A stretch of DNA of 34,415 nt from Tannerella sp. (GTDB lineage Bacteria > Bacteroidota > Bacteroidia > Bacteroidales > Tannerellaceae): positions 1 through 34,415 of the forward strand of contig JAIRYD010000146.1 of the NCBI GenBank assembly GCA_031267935.1. Direction: 5' to 3'. Made by a program: the position numbers and the translations under genes. Below are positions 1 through 9,255 of the stretch, one piece after another (position 1 is the stretch's first letter; each line of letters starts with the position of its first letter). The notes under the pieces are model-generated. The model was given only the letters and a program-made list of their open reading frames with translations, was not told the origin of the DNA and ran no database searches.

Positions 1-94
1 AGTACTGCATGATGAATCGCACCCTGCATCACCGATGGCAAAACATGAAATTCCTCGAAACGGCAAACTTTTCCGACGTTTTTTTGCACCCGAC

Positions 95-138
95 GCATAC
101 TCGAATGTCCGGAGTATGCAAAAAAAAGATTACATTTG
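95..138 (+). promoter_or_regulatory. Promoter with upstream inverted repeat, for the glycosyltransferase
   Basis: TACATTTG at 131-138 matches the Bacteroidota -7 box TAnnTTTG. It puts a transcription start near 143-145, about 18 bases before the chosen ATG at 162. No TTTG-type -33 element lies at the usual distance. Instead a perfect 8-bp inverted repeat, GCATACTC (95-102) and GAGTATGC (112-119) with a 9-base loop, covers that region. The placement suits an operator for an activator or repressor, but this is inference. Confidence 0.55.
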
Positions 139-161
139 CAGTTCAAAAAAAAATTGTGGAT

Positions 162-1145
162 ATGAACATGGCTTTTTCTGTGATAGTTCCGGTGTATAAC
201 CGGCCGGACGAGGTACAGGAATTATTGGAAAGTCTGAGCCGCCAGACGGATACGGCTTTCGAGACGATTATTATCGACGACGGCTCCTCCGTTCCGTGCA
301 GCCAGATTTGTCGTCGCTTCGAAGACCGTCTGAACCTGAGATATTTTTTCAAACCCAATTCGGGACGAAGCGACACGCGCAATTTTGGTATGAAACATGC
401 GTGCGGAAACTATTTCATCATCTTCGATTCCGACTGCATCATGCCTCCCGACTATATCGCTACCGTGAGGAAAAACCTCGAAAACAGCTACGTCGACTGC
501 TACGGAGGTCCCGACTGTGCCGATGTATCGTTTTCCGGCCTGCAGAAAGCAATCAGCTATTCAATGACATCGTTCTTTACCACGGGAGGCATCCGCGGCG
601 GTACCCGTCATGCGGACAGATTTTCGCCCCGTTCGTTCAACATGGGTATCTCCAAAGACGTATTCCTGACCGTCGGCGGCTACCGGAACATGATTGGTGA
701 AGACATGGATTTAAGCATCAGGATCAGAGCGGCAGGATACAACACTCTGCTCTTCAGGGACGCATACGTGTTTCACAAGCGCAGAATGACCTTTGGGAAG
801 TTTTTTCGTCAGGTAAAAACCTTTGGTCAAGGACGGGTTTTGTTGCACCGTATCCACAAAGGCTCGCTGAAAACAGTACATCTGCTGCCCGTATTTTTCG
901 TCCTGGGACATTTGCTGCTCATCGTGCTGAGCGTGATTTTTATGAACGGATGGTTTCTATTCCTTCCGGCATGCTATGCGGCACTGCTTTTTACCGATTC
1001 ACTGTTGAAAAACGGAAAACCGGCTATCGCCATCGTCTCCGTTGCCGCCGCCTACACCCAGTTGACCGGCTACGGTCTGGGATTCATGGAAGAATTCCTC
1101 TTTCGCAAAACCTCGAAAAAAACGCAGGAAGAACTCTACCGTTAA
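162..1145 (+). CDS. Glycosyltransferase family 2, membrane-anchored at the C terminus
   Basis: A 327-residue GT-A-fold glycosyltransferase that should move a sugar from a nucleotide donor to a surface glycan or lipid acceptor on the cytoplasmic face of the membrane. The N terminus shows the family 2 start (SVIVPVYNRPDEV), followed by the acidic pair in IIIDDGSS near residues 36-43. The metal-binding DSD motif is at 89-91, and GED (179-181) is the likely catalytic-base region. Hydrophobic segments after about residue 240 suggest membrane anchoring. The frame is open back to base 9, but ATG at 162 is preferred because the promoter box at 131-138 lies inside the longer version and the conserved fold begins only here. 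The gene stands alone, with its own terminator at 1213-1236. Donor and acceptor cannot be read from the sequence. Confidence 0.85.
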   Translation: MNMAFSVIVPVYNRPDEVQELLESLSRQTDTAFETIIIDDGSSVPCSQICRRFEDRLNLRYFFKPNSGRSDTRNFGMKHACGNYFIIFDSDCIMPPDYIATVRKNLENSYVDCYGGPDCADVSFSGLQKAISYSMTSFFTTGGIRGGTRHADRFSPRSFNMGISKDVFLTVGGYRNMIGEDMDLSIRIRAAGYNTLLFRDAYVFHKRRMTFGKFFRQVKTFGQGRVLLHRIHKGSLKTVHLLPVFFVLGHLLLIVLSVIFMNGWFLFLPACYAALLFTDSLLKNGKPAIAIVSVAAAYTQLTGYGLGFMEEFLFRKTSKKTQEELYR

Positions 1146-1212
1146 CCGACCGGTACGGATGCCCCGCCACATCCCGGTGCAAAACCTCCGTTTCCGCACA
1201 TTATATGTAACG

Positions 1213-1236
1213 GTTCTAAATTTAGAACGTTTTTTT
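1213..1236 (+). terminator. Intrinsic terminator after the glycosyltransferase
   Basis: GTTCTAAATTTAGAAC (1213-1228) is a perfect 16-base palindrome. It is followed by G and seven T (1230-1236), about 68 bases after the stop codon. The rest of the 334-base gap before purH (1146-1479) is AT-rich and shows no gene; it holds this terminator and the purH promoter. Confidence 0.7.
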
Positions 1237-1445
1237 ACGCGTATGCGCAAAAAACTCTATAAGAAGTTATTTTTAACAAAATACGCATTAATCATATAAG
1301 TATAAATGATTTGTATGCGGAGGGAAAGTGTTTTTTCAATCTGTCGCATTCATTTATATACTTTATTTAATCATTTTTTGCTCTACATTTCGCCTGAAGA
1401 AAGAATTTTATCTATCCGGTTATGTGTCAATTTAAAATAAATCAG

Positions 1446-1453
1446 TATTTTTG
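1446..1453 (+). promoter_or_regulatory. -7 promoter box for purH and possibly the mre operon
   Basis: TATTTTTG matches TAnnTTTG, 26 bases before the purH ATG. No clear -33 TTTG is seen. No further plus-strand box of this type was noticed between purH and mreB (18-base gap), so the elongasome genes may be read from here. Confidence 0.5.
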
Positions 1454-1479
1454 TGCGTGAATAAAAAGACTATATCCGG

Positions 1480-3003
1480 ATGACGATAGAAAAACAAATA
1501 AAGCGTGCGCTTGTTTCTGTATATCACAAAGACGGTTTGGATGCGACAATAAAAAAACTTCACAGTGAAGGAGTGATGTTTATCTCGACAGGAGGCACAA
1601 TGACCTATATCGAATCGCTTGGTATACCCTGCCGTGCGGTAGAAGACCTGACCGGTTATCCGTCCATTTTGGGCGGAAGAGTGAAAACGCTGCATCCCAA
1701 AATTTTCGGCGGAATATTGAATCGCCGCGACAATACCACTGATCAGGAACAGGCACTCCATTATGATATACCTGAAATCGACCTTGTTATCGTGGATTTG
1801 TATCCATTTGAAGATACTGTCGCATCGGGTGCGGACGAGGCTGGGGTGATCGAAAAAATTGATATCGGCGGCATCTCCCTCATACGTGCGGCAGCCAAAA
1901 ACTTTAAGGATGTAGTGATTATCGCCTCGAAGGCGCAGTACGCACCGTTCATGCAGATCCTGGAAGAAAAGGGTGCGCAGACGACGCTCGAAGAACGCCG
2001 GTGGTTTGCGAAAGAAGCCTTTGCCGTTTCGTCGGCATACGACTCTTCGATATTCGGTTATTTCGACGAAGAAGCCCGTTCCGCATTTCGTCTTGCCGTG
2101 AACCATCCGATGAAATTGCGGTACGGCGAGAATCCGCATCAGGATGGCATTTTCTACGGTCGTTTCGACGACTTGTTCGACCGGTTGCATGGCAAGGAAA
2201 TATCGTACAACAACCTGCTCGATATTGATGCCGCCGTATCGCTGATCGATGAATTTGACGAAGTTACATTCGCCGTGCTGAAGCATAACAATGCGTGCGG
2301 CATAGCTTCGCGCCCAACCGTGCTCGAGGCGTGGCACGATGCGCTGGCCGGCGATCCTGTTTCGGCTTATGGAGGCATATTTGTTGCTAACAGTTTGATA
2401 GACAATAATGTCGCTGAAGAAATAAACAGGATTTTTTTCGAAGTGATTATTGCGCCCGACTACACGATTGAAGCACTTGAAGTCTTGAAACAGAAGAAAA
2501 ACCGCATCATTCTGCTGCGGAAAAAAAGCATGTTGCAGGCACGGCAATACCGTTCACTGCTGAATGGCGTACTGGTGCAAGACAGGGATTTGAGCATTCA
2601 GACGGTTGCCGGACTGGAACCGATGACGGAAAAAACACCCGACGAACGGGAAACAGCCGACCTGCTATTTGCCGGCAAAGTAGTGAAACACAGCAAATCG
2701 AATGCCATCACACTGGTGAAAAACAGACAATTATGTGCAAGCGGAGTAGGGCAGACGTCGCGTGTCGACGCCCTGAAACAAGCCATCGAGAAAGCCGTGT
2801 CGTTCGGTTTCGACCTGAAAGGCGCCGTGATGGCCTCGGATGCATTTTTCCCGTTTCCCGATTGCGTCGAAATAGCAGACAAGGCGGGAATTACTGCCGT
2901 TATCCAGCCGGGCGGATCCGTCAAGGACGATCTTTCGACCGCCTATTGTAATGCGCACGGTATGAGTATGGTGAAAACCGGGATAAGACATTTTAAACAT
3001 TAA
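1480..3003 (+). CDS. purH: Bifunctional AICAR formyltransferase / IMP cyclohydrolase
   Basis: A 507-residue enzyme for the last two steps of IMP synthesis: formyl transfer from 10-formyl-THF to AICAR, then ring closure to IMP in the cytosol. The N-terminal IMP cyclohydrolase (MGS-like) domain covers about residues 5-195, with the phosphate-binding STGGT at 36-40 and GGRVKTLHP at 65-73. The transformylase domain follows, with MKLRYGENPHQ at 211-221, the catalytic Lys268-His269 in LKHNNACG, and DPVSAYGG at 292-299. The length is normal and no residue appears missing. The start is the ATG closest to a good -7 box. mreB begins 18 bases downstream, so purine synthesis and the cell-shape genes may share a transcript. 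Confidence 0.97.
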   Translation: MTIEKQIKRALVSVYHKDGLDATIKKLHSEGVMFISTGGTMTYIESLGIPCRAVEDLTGYPSILGGRVKTLHPKIFGGILNRRDNTTDQEQALHYDIPEIDLVIVDLYPFEDTVASGADEAGVIEKIDIGGISLIRAAAKNFKDVVIIASKAQYAPFMQILEEKGAQTTLEERRWFAKEAFAVSSAYDSSIFGYFDEEARSAFRLAVNHPMKLRYGENPHQDGIFYGRFDDLFDRLHGKEISYNNLLDIDAAVSLIDEFDEVTFAVLKHNNACGIASRPTVLEAWHDALAGDPVSAYGGIFVANSLIDNNVAEEINRIFFEVIIAPDYTIEALEVLKQKKNRIILLRKKSMLQARQYRSLLNGVLVQDRDLSIQTVAGLEPMTEKTPDERETADLLFAGKVVKHSKSNAITLVKNRQLCASGVGQTSRVDALKQAIEKAVSFGFDLKGAVMASDAFFPFPDCVEIADKAGITAVIQPGGSVKDDLSTAYCNAHGMSMVKTGIRHFKH

Positions 3004-3021
3004 AAATAAATATATTGCGAT

Positions 3022-4041
3022 ATGGGATTATTTTCCTTTACACAAGAAATTGCGATCGATTTGGGTACGGCAAACACGATTATTGTATGCGACGGTAAGA
3101 TTGTAGTAGATGCGCCATCTGTGGTGGCATTGGACCGTCGGACGGATAAAGTGCTCGCTGTGGGGGAGCAGGCTCGCCAAATGCATGGGAAGACCCATGA
3201 AAATATACGGACAATCAGACCTTTGCGCGATGGCGTGATTGCTGATTTTTATGCAGCCGAACAGATGATCCGCGGCTTGATCAAGATGATTCATTTCAAG
3301 AATCGCTGGTTTTCGCCGCCGTTGCGAATCGTGGTCTGTATCCCGTCGGGAAGTACGGAAGTCGAGATGCGTGCCGTACACGATTCGTCGGAACATGCCG
3401 GTGGCCGCGAAGTATATATGATATATGAACCGATGGCGGCTGCGCTGGGTATCGGTCTGGATATTGAAGCGCCTGAAGGAAATATGATTGTGGATATCGG
3501 CGGCGGGACGACGGAAATTGCCGTCATCTCGCTGGGCGGCATCGTTTCGAACAAGTCCATTCGCATTGCAGGCGACGACTTGACGGCTGATATTATGGAA
3601 TATATGCGTCGACAGCATAATATGAAAGTGGGTGAGAGTACGGCAGAATTGATTAAAATCAACGTGGGTTCGGTGTTGACGTCGCTCGAAAATCCGCCGG
3701 AAGATTACGTCGTGCACGGCCCGAACCAGATGACGGCGCTTCCGATGGAAGTGCCCATTTCGTATCAGGAGATTGCACATTGCCTGGACAAATCCATTTC
3801 GAAGATGGAAGTGGCCATTCTGAGTGCGCTGGAGCAGACGCCTCCCGAACTGTATGCGGATATTGTGAAGAATGGAATTTATCTGGCAGGCGGTGGCGCG
3901 CTGATGCGAGGTCTGGCCAAACGCTTCACCGACAAGATCAACATCCGGTTCCACGTGGCCGACGACCCGTTGCATGCCGTGGCCAAGGGAACAGGCATTG
4001 CCTTGAAGAATATTGACAAGTTCAAGTTCCTGATTAAGTGA
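3022..4041 (+). CDS. mreB: Rod-shape-determining actin homolog MreB
   Basis: A 339-residue bacterial actin that polymerises under the inner membrane and positions the PBP2-RodA wall synthesis machine. The phosphate-1 loop is DLGTANT, starting at Asp13. The phosphate-2 motif is DIGGGTTEIAVIS, and the C-terminal adenosine motif is IYLAGGGALMRGL. The length fits the family. It is first of five consecutive elongasome genes (mreB, mreC, mreD, mrdA, rodA). The 87-base gap to mreC is the only sizeable spacing in the cluster. No separate promoter box was found directly upstream, which fits read-through from purH. Confidence 0.97.
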   Translation: MGLFSFTQEIAIDLGTANTIIVCDGKIVVDAPSVVALDRRTDKVLAVGEQARQMHGKTHENIRTIRPLRDGVIADFYAAEQMIRGLIKMIHFKNRWFSPPLRIVVCIPSGSTEVEMRAVHDSSEHAGGREVYMIYEPMAAALGIGLDIEAPEGNMIVDIGGGTTEIAVISLGGIVSNKSIRIAGDDLTADIMEYMRRQHNMKVGESTAELIKINVGSVLTSLENPPEDYVVHGPNQMTALPMEVPISYQEIAHCLDKSISKMEVAILSALEQTPPELYADIVKNGIYLAGGGALMRGLAKRFTDKINIRFHVADDPLHAVAKGTGIALKNIDKFKFLIK

Positions 4042-4128
4042 GTTCCGGCGAATTAAATTCGGTCTGTTGCGTATTTCATTCGATACGGAAATGCCGGATA
4101 CGCCGATATTGTGTATATTTTTACGACT

Positions 4129-4980
4129 ATGCAAAGACTGCTTGAATTTCTTTTCAGGAAGAGGCATTGGTTTGTTTTTATCCTGTGCGAGGTCATAGCG
4201 GTGACGTTTTTATACCGTTACAATTCGTACCATCGAAATGTGTTCTTCAGTTCGGCAAATACCGTTGTCGGGCATGTCGTTTCCATATACAATTACGGAG
4301 CGTCCTACATCAAATTGCGTGAAGACAACAAAATCCTGTTTGAGCGAAACAGTATGCTCGAAATGGAAGTGATTGATCTTCAGCGGCAGATACAAACCTT
4401 GAAAGCCAATACACTCCCGTTCGACAGCCTTATGGTGGAGACCGGCTCAGCCGAATTCAGTTACATCACGGCACAGGTAGTAAACAACAGCATATCAGGA
4501 TATTTAAATTATATGACCCTCGACAGAGGCGCGAAAGACGGTGTTACCGAGGATATGGGCGTGGTATCTATTTACGGCATAGTAGGGATTGTGTCTACCG
4601 TCGGTGAACATTTTTCGGTCGTCATGCCGATATTGAATCCCAAGTCCAAGATTAGTTGCAAGTTATATAAAGGCGATTATTACGGTTCACTCTCGTGGGA
4701 CGGGCGTGACGTGCAGTATGCCAATCTGGAGGAATTGCCGCTTCATGCCGAATTTCAGGAAGGAGATACTGTGGTGACAAGCGGTTATTCGGCCGTATTT
4801 CCCCCCGGCGTAATCGTGGGGACGGTTGCCGAATTGGACGACAATCGCGCACATAACTTTTATTCGTTAAAAATAAAATTAGCAACTGATTTTCAGCGAT
4901 TGAAAGTAGTGCGAATATTGAATAACACATATTGGAAAGAACGAGTGATGGTCGAACGGGAAGCAAGAAGAAATGATTAA
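4129..4980 (+). CDS. mreC: Rod-shape-determining protein MreC
   Basis: A 283-residue bitopic inner-membrane protein whose periplasmic part activates PBP2 in the elongasome. One transmembrane segment lies near residues 12-30 (WFVFILCEVIAVTFLY). A probable coiled coil (about 60-95) precedes the two beta-barrel domains (about 110-265), which carry the family pattern MTLDRGAKDGV and VVTSGYSAVFPPGVIVG. I chose ATG at 4129 rather than GTG at 4111; the extra six residues (VYIFTT) lack conservation, and TATTTTTA just upstream resembles a weak -7 box. The stop overlaps the mreD start by eight bases, so translation is probably coupled. Confidence 0.93.
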   Translation: MQRLLEFLFRKRHWFVFILCEVIAVTFLYRYNSYHRNVFFSSANTVVGHVVSIYNYGASYIKLREDNKILFERNSMLEMEVIDLQRQIQTLKANTLPFDSLMVETGSAEFSYITAQVVNNSISGYLNYMTLDRGAKDGVTEDMGVVSIYGIVGIVSTVGEHFSVVMPILNPKSKISCKLYKGDYYGSLSWDGRDVQYANLEELPLHAEFQEGDTVVTSGYSAVFPPGVIVGTVAELDDNRAHNFYSLKIKLATDFQRLKVVRILNNTYWKERVMVEREARRND

Positions 4981-5491
4981 GAACATATTCAAAATAGTCG
5001 TCAATTTTTTGATTTTTACATCATTGCAGGTTCTGCTGCTGAATAATCTGCATCTGTTCGGGGTCACTACGCTGTTTCTGTACGTTTATGTGATTGTCAA
5101 GATCCCCACCAATATCACGCGTTCGCAGATAATTGTCATTTCATTTTTGCTTGGACTGGCTATTGATATGTTTACAAATACATTAGGGTTGCATGCGGCG
5201 GCGTGTACGCTGGCCGGTTTCTTTCGCGAGCCGTTGATGAACGTCTATACCGAACGTGAGATGCCTGAAGAAGGTACGCCTTCGTCCCGGCTACTGGGGC
5301 GCGGTGCATATATCCGGCTGGTGCTTTCCATCGTGATCCTGCATCATGTCACGCTGTTTCTGATAGAATCGCTGTCGCTTTTCGATCCGCTATTTTTGAC
5401 GCTTCGTATCATTACGAGTGTGATTATGACGTCATTATGTATATTTATTCTGGAATCTTTCAATATCCTTCGGCGACATGAGGCAATCTAA
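4973..5491 (+). CDS. mreD: Rod-shape-determining membrane protein MreD
   Basis: A 172-residue, very hydrophobic protein with about five membrane spans, of the size and composition of MreD. It acts with MreC in the inner membrane part of the elongasome. MreD sequences diverge widely, so the call rests on topology plus its place between mreC and the PBP2 gene. The segment LLGLAIDMFTNTLGLHAAA resembles the conserved GLLxDxxxxxxxGxxA region of the family. The start overlaps the end of mreC by 8 bases and the end overlaps mrdA by 14 bases. Confidence 0.9.
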   Translation: MIKNIFKIVVNFLIFTSLQVLLLNNLHLFGVTTLFLYVYVIVKIPTNITRSQIIVISFLLGLAIDMFTNTLGLHAAACTLAGFFREPLMNVYTEREMPEEGTPSSRLLGRGAYIRLVLSIVILHHVTLFLIESLSLFDPLFLTLRIITSVIMTSLCIFILESFNILRRHEAI

Positions 5492-7337
5492 ACGGAAATA
5501 TGTGTATGAAGAGAGGCGATATGTGATTATCGCTTCGGTGGTTTTCGTCCTTTTGATTTTTGCAGTACGTTTGTTTTATCTGCAAATCATTGACGATGAG
5601 TATAAAGGTTGGGCAGACAGTAATGCTTTTCTAAAAAAAACACTCTATCCCGCACGGGGCGTCATTTATGACCGGAACGAAAAATTGCTGGTCTACAACC
5701 AGCCGGCATACGATGTTATGCTGATTATGAGGGAGATCAATGCATTTGATACCCTCGATTTCTGCCATACGCTCGGCATCACGAAAGAGTTTTTCATCAA
5801 GCGAATCAATGACATCAAGGACCGGAAGCTGAATCCGGGATACTCCTCGTATGTGCCTCAGGAATTTATGAGCCAGCTGTCTACAAATGAATACGGTGTG
5901 TTTCAGGAAAAACTCTACAAGTTTCCGGGGTTTTACATCCAGAATCGTACCATCCGTGAATACGGCTATCCGAATGCCGCTTTGCTGCTGGGGAATATCG
6001 GTCAAGTCAATCGTAAAGACATTGAAAATGACAAGTATTATACTCGTGGCGATTATTCAGGGCGTTCGGGTGTGGAAAATTCGTATGAACACGTGTTGCG
6101 GGGCGAAAAAGGTATTGAAGTATTGCTGCGCGACGTGCACGGGCGTATTCAAGGCAAATATGAAAATGGTCGCCAGGATGTGATTCCCGTATCGGGGAAG
6201 AATATAAAACTGGCTATAGATATTGATCTTCAGGCGTATGGCGAGGCATTGATGAAAAATAAAAAGGGCAGTATCGTGGTGATTGAGCCGTCTACAGGCG
6301 AAGTGCTGTGTCTGGTTTCGTCGCCGTCGTACGATCCCGGCATACTGGTAGGCAGGCAGCGCGGACAGAATTATGCAGCGCTGGAGAGCAATCCGCAAAA
6401 GCCGCTGTTCGACCGTTCGATTATGAGCCACTATTCGCCCGGCTCAACCTACAAACCGGCGCAGGGGCTTGTGTTTCTGCAGGAAGATGTGATCACGCGG
6501 GACAAGATGTATACATGTGCGCACGGGTATACGTTCCGTGGCGGCAAACCGGCTTGCCACGGACATGTGTCTCCGCTCAATCTGATAACGGCACTGGCGA
6601 CCTCCTGTAATTCCTATTTTTGCTGGGGGCTGCATGACATGCTGGACAACAGAAAGTTCTATCCGACGATACAGGAGGCTTACGGTGCATGGCGAAATCA
6701 CATGGTTTCGATGGGATACGGCAACAGGCTGGGGATTGATCTGCCCGGTGAAAATAAAGGATATGTGCCTGACAGTAAATTTTATGACAATGTAAACAAA
6801 CGTCGCTGGTACTCCAGTACAATCATTTCGATCGCGATCGGGCAGGGCGAGATATCGACGACCCCGCTGCAGATATGCAATCTGGCGGCAACCATTGCAA
6901 ACAGAGGACATTATATTGTTCCTCACGTGGTGAAGGAAATTGAAAATGATGTGCTGGATACGCTTTACACACATAAAAAACAGACGACCATCGACCGTGC
7001 ACATTATGAAACGATTGCCGAAGGTATGCGTGGCTCGGTATTGCATGGCACGTGCATGGGGCTTAATCTGAGAGATATAGAAGTGTGTGGAAAAACCGGT
7101 ACGGTAGAAAATTCACAGGGAAAAGATCATTCGGCATGCATGAGTTTTGCGCCGTATAAAGATCCGAAGATTGCCATTTCGGTGTATGTGGAAAATGGCG
7201 GTTTTGGCGCCACGATTGCCATACCGATTGCGCGGCTGATGTTGGAGAGGTATTTCTACGGCGAAGTCCGGCCGGAAACGAAATATTTGGAAACGGATAT
7301 TATTAACAGAGTAATATTGCCATTCAATGTACGATAG
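5478..7337 (+). CDS. mrdA: Penicillin-binding protein 2 (elongasome transpeptidase)
   Basis: A 619-residue class B penicillin-binding protein that cross-links peptidoglycan during side-wall growth, anchored in the inner membrane with its catalytic domain in the periplasm. One N-terminal membrane span (about 15-35) is followed by the pedestal region with ARGVIYDRN near residue 58. The transpeptidase domain has all three active-site motifs: S323-T-Y-K326, S376-C-N378 and K539-T-G541. RodA, its glycan polymerase partner, follows directly with an 11-base overlap. The order mreBCD-mrdA-rodA is typical. Nothing is missing or truncated. Confidence 0.96.
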   Translation: MRQSKRKYVYEERRYVIIASVVFVLLIFAVRLFYLQIIDDEYKGWADSNAFLKKTLYPARGVIYDRNEKLLVYNQPAYDVMLIMREINAFDTLDFCHTLGITKEFFIKRINDIKDRKLNPGYSSYVPQEFMSQLSTNEYGVFQEKLYKFPGFYIQNRTIREYGYPNAALLLGNIGQVNRKDIENDKYYTRGDYSGRSGVENSYEHVLRGEKGIEVLLRDVHGRIQGKYENGRQDVIPVSGKNIKLAIDIDLQAYGEALMKNKKGSIVVIEPSTGEVLCLVSSPSYDPGILVGRQRGQNYAALESNPQKPLFDRSIMSHYSPGSTYKPAQGLVFLQEDVITRDKMYTCAHGYTFRGGKPACHGHVSPLNLITALATSCNSYFCWGLHDMLDNRKFYPTIQEAYGAWRNHMVSMGYGNRLGIDLPGENKGYVPDSKFYDNVNKRRWYSSTIISIAIGQGEISTTPLQICNLAATIANRGHYIVPHVVKEIENDVLDTLYTHKKQTTIDRAHYETIAEGMRGSVLHGTCMGLNLRDIEVCGKTGTVENSQGKDHSACMSFAPYKDPKIAISVYVENGGFGATIAIPIARLMLERYFYGEVRPETKYLETDIINRVILPFNVR

Positions 7338-8778
7338 AAAATCATATGTATGGCTGTCCGTTGATTGGATGACGATTGGATTATACGTGCTGATGATTGC
7401 GGCAGGCTGGTTGAGCATCTGTGGCGCCAGCTATGAGTTCGACACGGCAGGCCTGTTCGATCCTTCGGGACGTCCCGGCTCGCAGTTGATATGGATTGCT
7501 TCGTCGTTTGCACTTGTGTTTGTGATTTTGATGTTGGATAAGGATTTTTTCGAAACGTTTTCATACCCGATATACGGATTAATCCTTGTGGTATTGTTTA
7601 TTACAATTTTTGTTGCCCCCGATATCAAAGGTTCGCATTCATGGCTGGTGATGGGTCCGATACGTGTGCAGCCTGCTGAATTTGCCAAGTTCGCCACGGC
7701 GCTGGCATTGGCCAAGTTTATGAATAGTTATAATTTTAATTTGCTCACAATCAGAAAAATCATAATGGTGTGTCTGCTTGTTCTCATACCGATGGGATGC
7801 ATTCTGATGCAAAAAGAAACCGGTTCGGCGCTGGTTTACCTTGCATTTGCGCTGATGCTTTATCGCGAAGGAATGTCGGGATTTATCCTGTTGGCAAGCG
7901 TGTGCGCCGTGGTTTTTCTTGTGATTGTATTGAAGTTAGGCAATGATATGATTGCAAATAATACGCCTGCAGGCGAGCTGATTGTTTCATTGTTAGTTCT
8001 CCTTATAATGCTTTTTATGACATATCTTATTCGCCGTGACAAGATTGCAATGCGTGTGATTCTGTATTTGGTGGTGCTGGCTTTGCTGGCAGGTTTCATT
8101 GCCTCGCTGTTCATCCCTATCAATTTTGTGTGGATTGTAGTCGGGCTTATCGGTGTCATTGCGCTGTTTCTTGTCTTTATGGCAGTTAAGAATCTGATAT
8201 GGCATTATGTGCTGATTTCCCTGTTTGCCGTGCTTTCGTTGAGTTTCATGTATTCAATCGATTATGTATTTGAAGATGTACTGGAACCTCATCAGCAGAT
8301 GCGTATCAAGGTGGCGTTGGGATTGGAGGATGATCCTGCGGGAGCCGGTTATAATGTGAACCAGTCCAAGATTGCCATCGGTTCGGGTGGATTTTTGGGC
8401 AAAGGCTTCCTGAATGGTACGCAGACCAAGTTAAAATATGTGCCCGAGCAGGATACCGATTTCATTTTCTGCACGATAGGGGAAGAGTTCGGCTTTTGGG
8501 GTTCACTGCTGGTATTGGGGCTTTTCGGAGCGCTTATCATACGGCTGATCATTTTGGCAGAGCGACAAAGCACGACGTTTGGACGCGTATATGGGTATAG
8601 TGTGGCCTCTATTTTCTTTTTCCATGTGCTGATCAACATCGGGATGGTGATGGGACTGACGCCTGTAATCGGTATTCCATTGCCGTTCTTCAGCTATGGC
8701 GGATCTTCGCTTTGGGGCTTTACTATCCTTTTATTCATATTTTTACGGATAGATGCCGGAAGCAAGGAAGTGCGTTAA
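7327..8778 (+). CDS. rodA: Peptidoglycan glycosyltransferase RodA
   Basis: A 483-residue SEDS-family lipid II polymerase that works with PBP2 in cell elongation. It is a polytopic inner-membrane protein. Visible family motifs are DIKGSHSWLVMGPIRVQPAE in the first third, QKETGSALV, the periplasmic loop stretch YNVNQSKIAIGSGGFLGKG, and the C-terminal signature PFFSYGGSSL. It is longer than the E. coli protein; the extra length is a hydrophobic insert around residues 200-300, between QKETGSALV and the SKIAIGSGG loop. It is the last gene of the cluster. Its TAA interlocks with the TAA of gldH on the other strand (TTAA at 8775-8778), so no space is left for a conventional terminator. Confidence 0.96.
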   Translation: MYDRKSYVWLSVDWMTIGLYVLMIAAGWLSICGASYEFDTAGLFDPSGRPGSQLIWIASSFALVFVILMLDKDFFETFSYPIYGLILVVLFITIFVAPDIKGSHSWLVMGPIRVQPAEFAKFATALALAKFMNSYNFNLLTIRKIIMVCLLVLIPMGCILMQKETGSALVYLAFALMLYREGMSGFILLASVCAVVFLVIVLKLGNDMIANNTPAGELIVSLLVLLIMLFMTYLIRRDKIAMRVILYLVVLALLAGFIASLFIPINFVWIVVGLIGVIALFLVFMAVKNLIWHYVLISLFAVLSLSFMYSIDYVFEDVLEPHQQMRIKVALGLEDDPAGAGYNVNQSKIAIGSGGFLGKGFLNGTQTKLKYVPEQDTDFIFCTIGEEFGFWGSLLVLGLFGALIIRLIILAERQSTTFGRVYGYSVASIFFFHVLINIGMVMGLTPVIGIPLPFFSYGGSSLWGFTILLFIFLRIDAGSKEVR

Positions 8779-9242
8779 TCGAGTTTTTCGATGGTTAGTC
8801 CGATTTCTTCAATTCCTTTCAGCCGACTGTTTCTCATCCCTTGTCTGAGGCAAAAAGTATACTGTCCCTTGTGCGGAAAAATATAGCGGGTACGTATCGG
8901 AATGGTCAGGTGAAAGATGGAAACGCCTGTACCATACCATTTTCCGAAATCATCCGCCAACAAACATTCCACCGTATCGCGCCGGATAGGACCGACTGGC
9001 TGCTCTTCAGCGCAAAAAAGCCAAAGATTCTGGTAGGGATAAAAATTGTTGTTGCGCACATTGATGTATAGATTGTAGTGTGCCGTATTGTCGTCAATAT
9101 TGTATGTAAAGTAAAATTCCTTTTCCTTTTCCCAAGCTCCTTCTACCATCTGATATTGATCGTAAAAAAATGATTGAGAGCAAGAAAAACAGCCTGCTGA
9201 CAAGCAGCAAATCAGTAATATTCCATATCTTGCGGCATTCAT
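8775..9242 (-). CDS. gldH: Gliding motility lipoprotein GldH family
   Basis: A 155-residue exported lipoprotein with the GldH pattern: a short N-terminal signal ending in Cys-containing LSAGCFSC (candidate lipidated Cys18 or Cys21), then FFYDQYQMVEG and a beta-rich domain with YNLYINVRNN. In Flavobacterium GldH is needed for gliding. Bacteroidales that do not glide still carry it, and its role there is unclear. ATG at 9242 is chosen over an upstream in-frame ATG at 9287 because it gives a proper signal peptide and a 13-base gap from ricT instead of an overlap. It is the last gene of the spt-ricT-gldH unit. Confidence 0.88.
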   Translation of the reverse strand: MNAARYGILLICCLSAGCFSCSQSFFYDQYQMVEGAWEKEKEFYFTYNIDDNTAHYNLYINVRNNNFYPYQNLWLFCAEEQPVGPIRRDTVECLLADDFGKWYGTGVSIFHLTIPIRTRYIFPHKGQYTFCLRQGMRNSRLKGIEEIGLTIEKLD

Positions 9243-9255
9243 TTCACAGCATTTT

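Noticed and set aside
9-161. N-terminal extension of the glycosyltransferase frame back to base 9
   Set aside because: The extension contains the -7 box at 131-138 and homopolymer runs, and the conserved fold starts only after 162.
3028-4167. Long minus-strand frame (379 codons) opposite mreB
   Set aside because: It lies wholly across mreB and has no family resemblance; it is an antisense shadow of a highly conserved gene.
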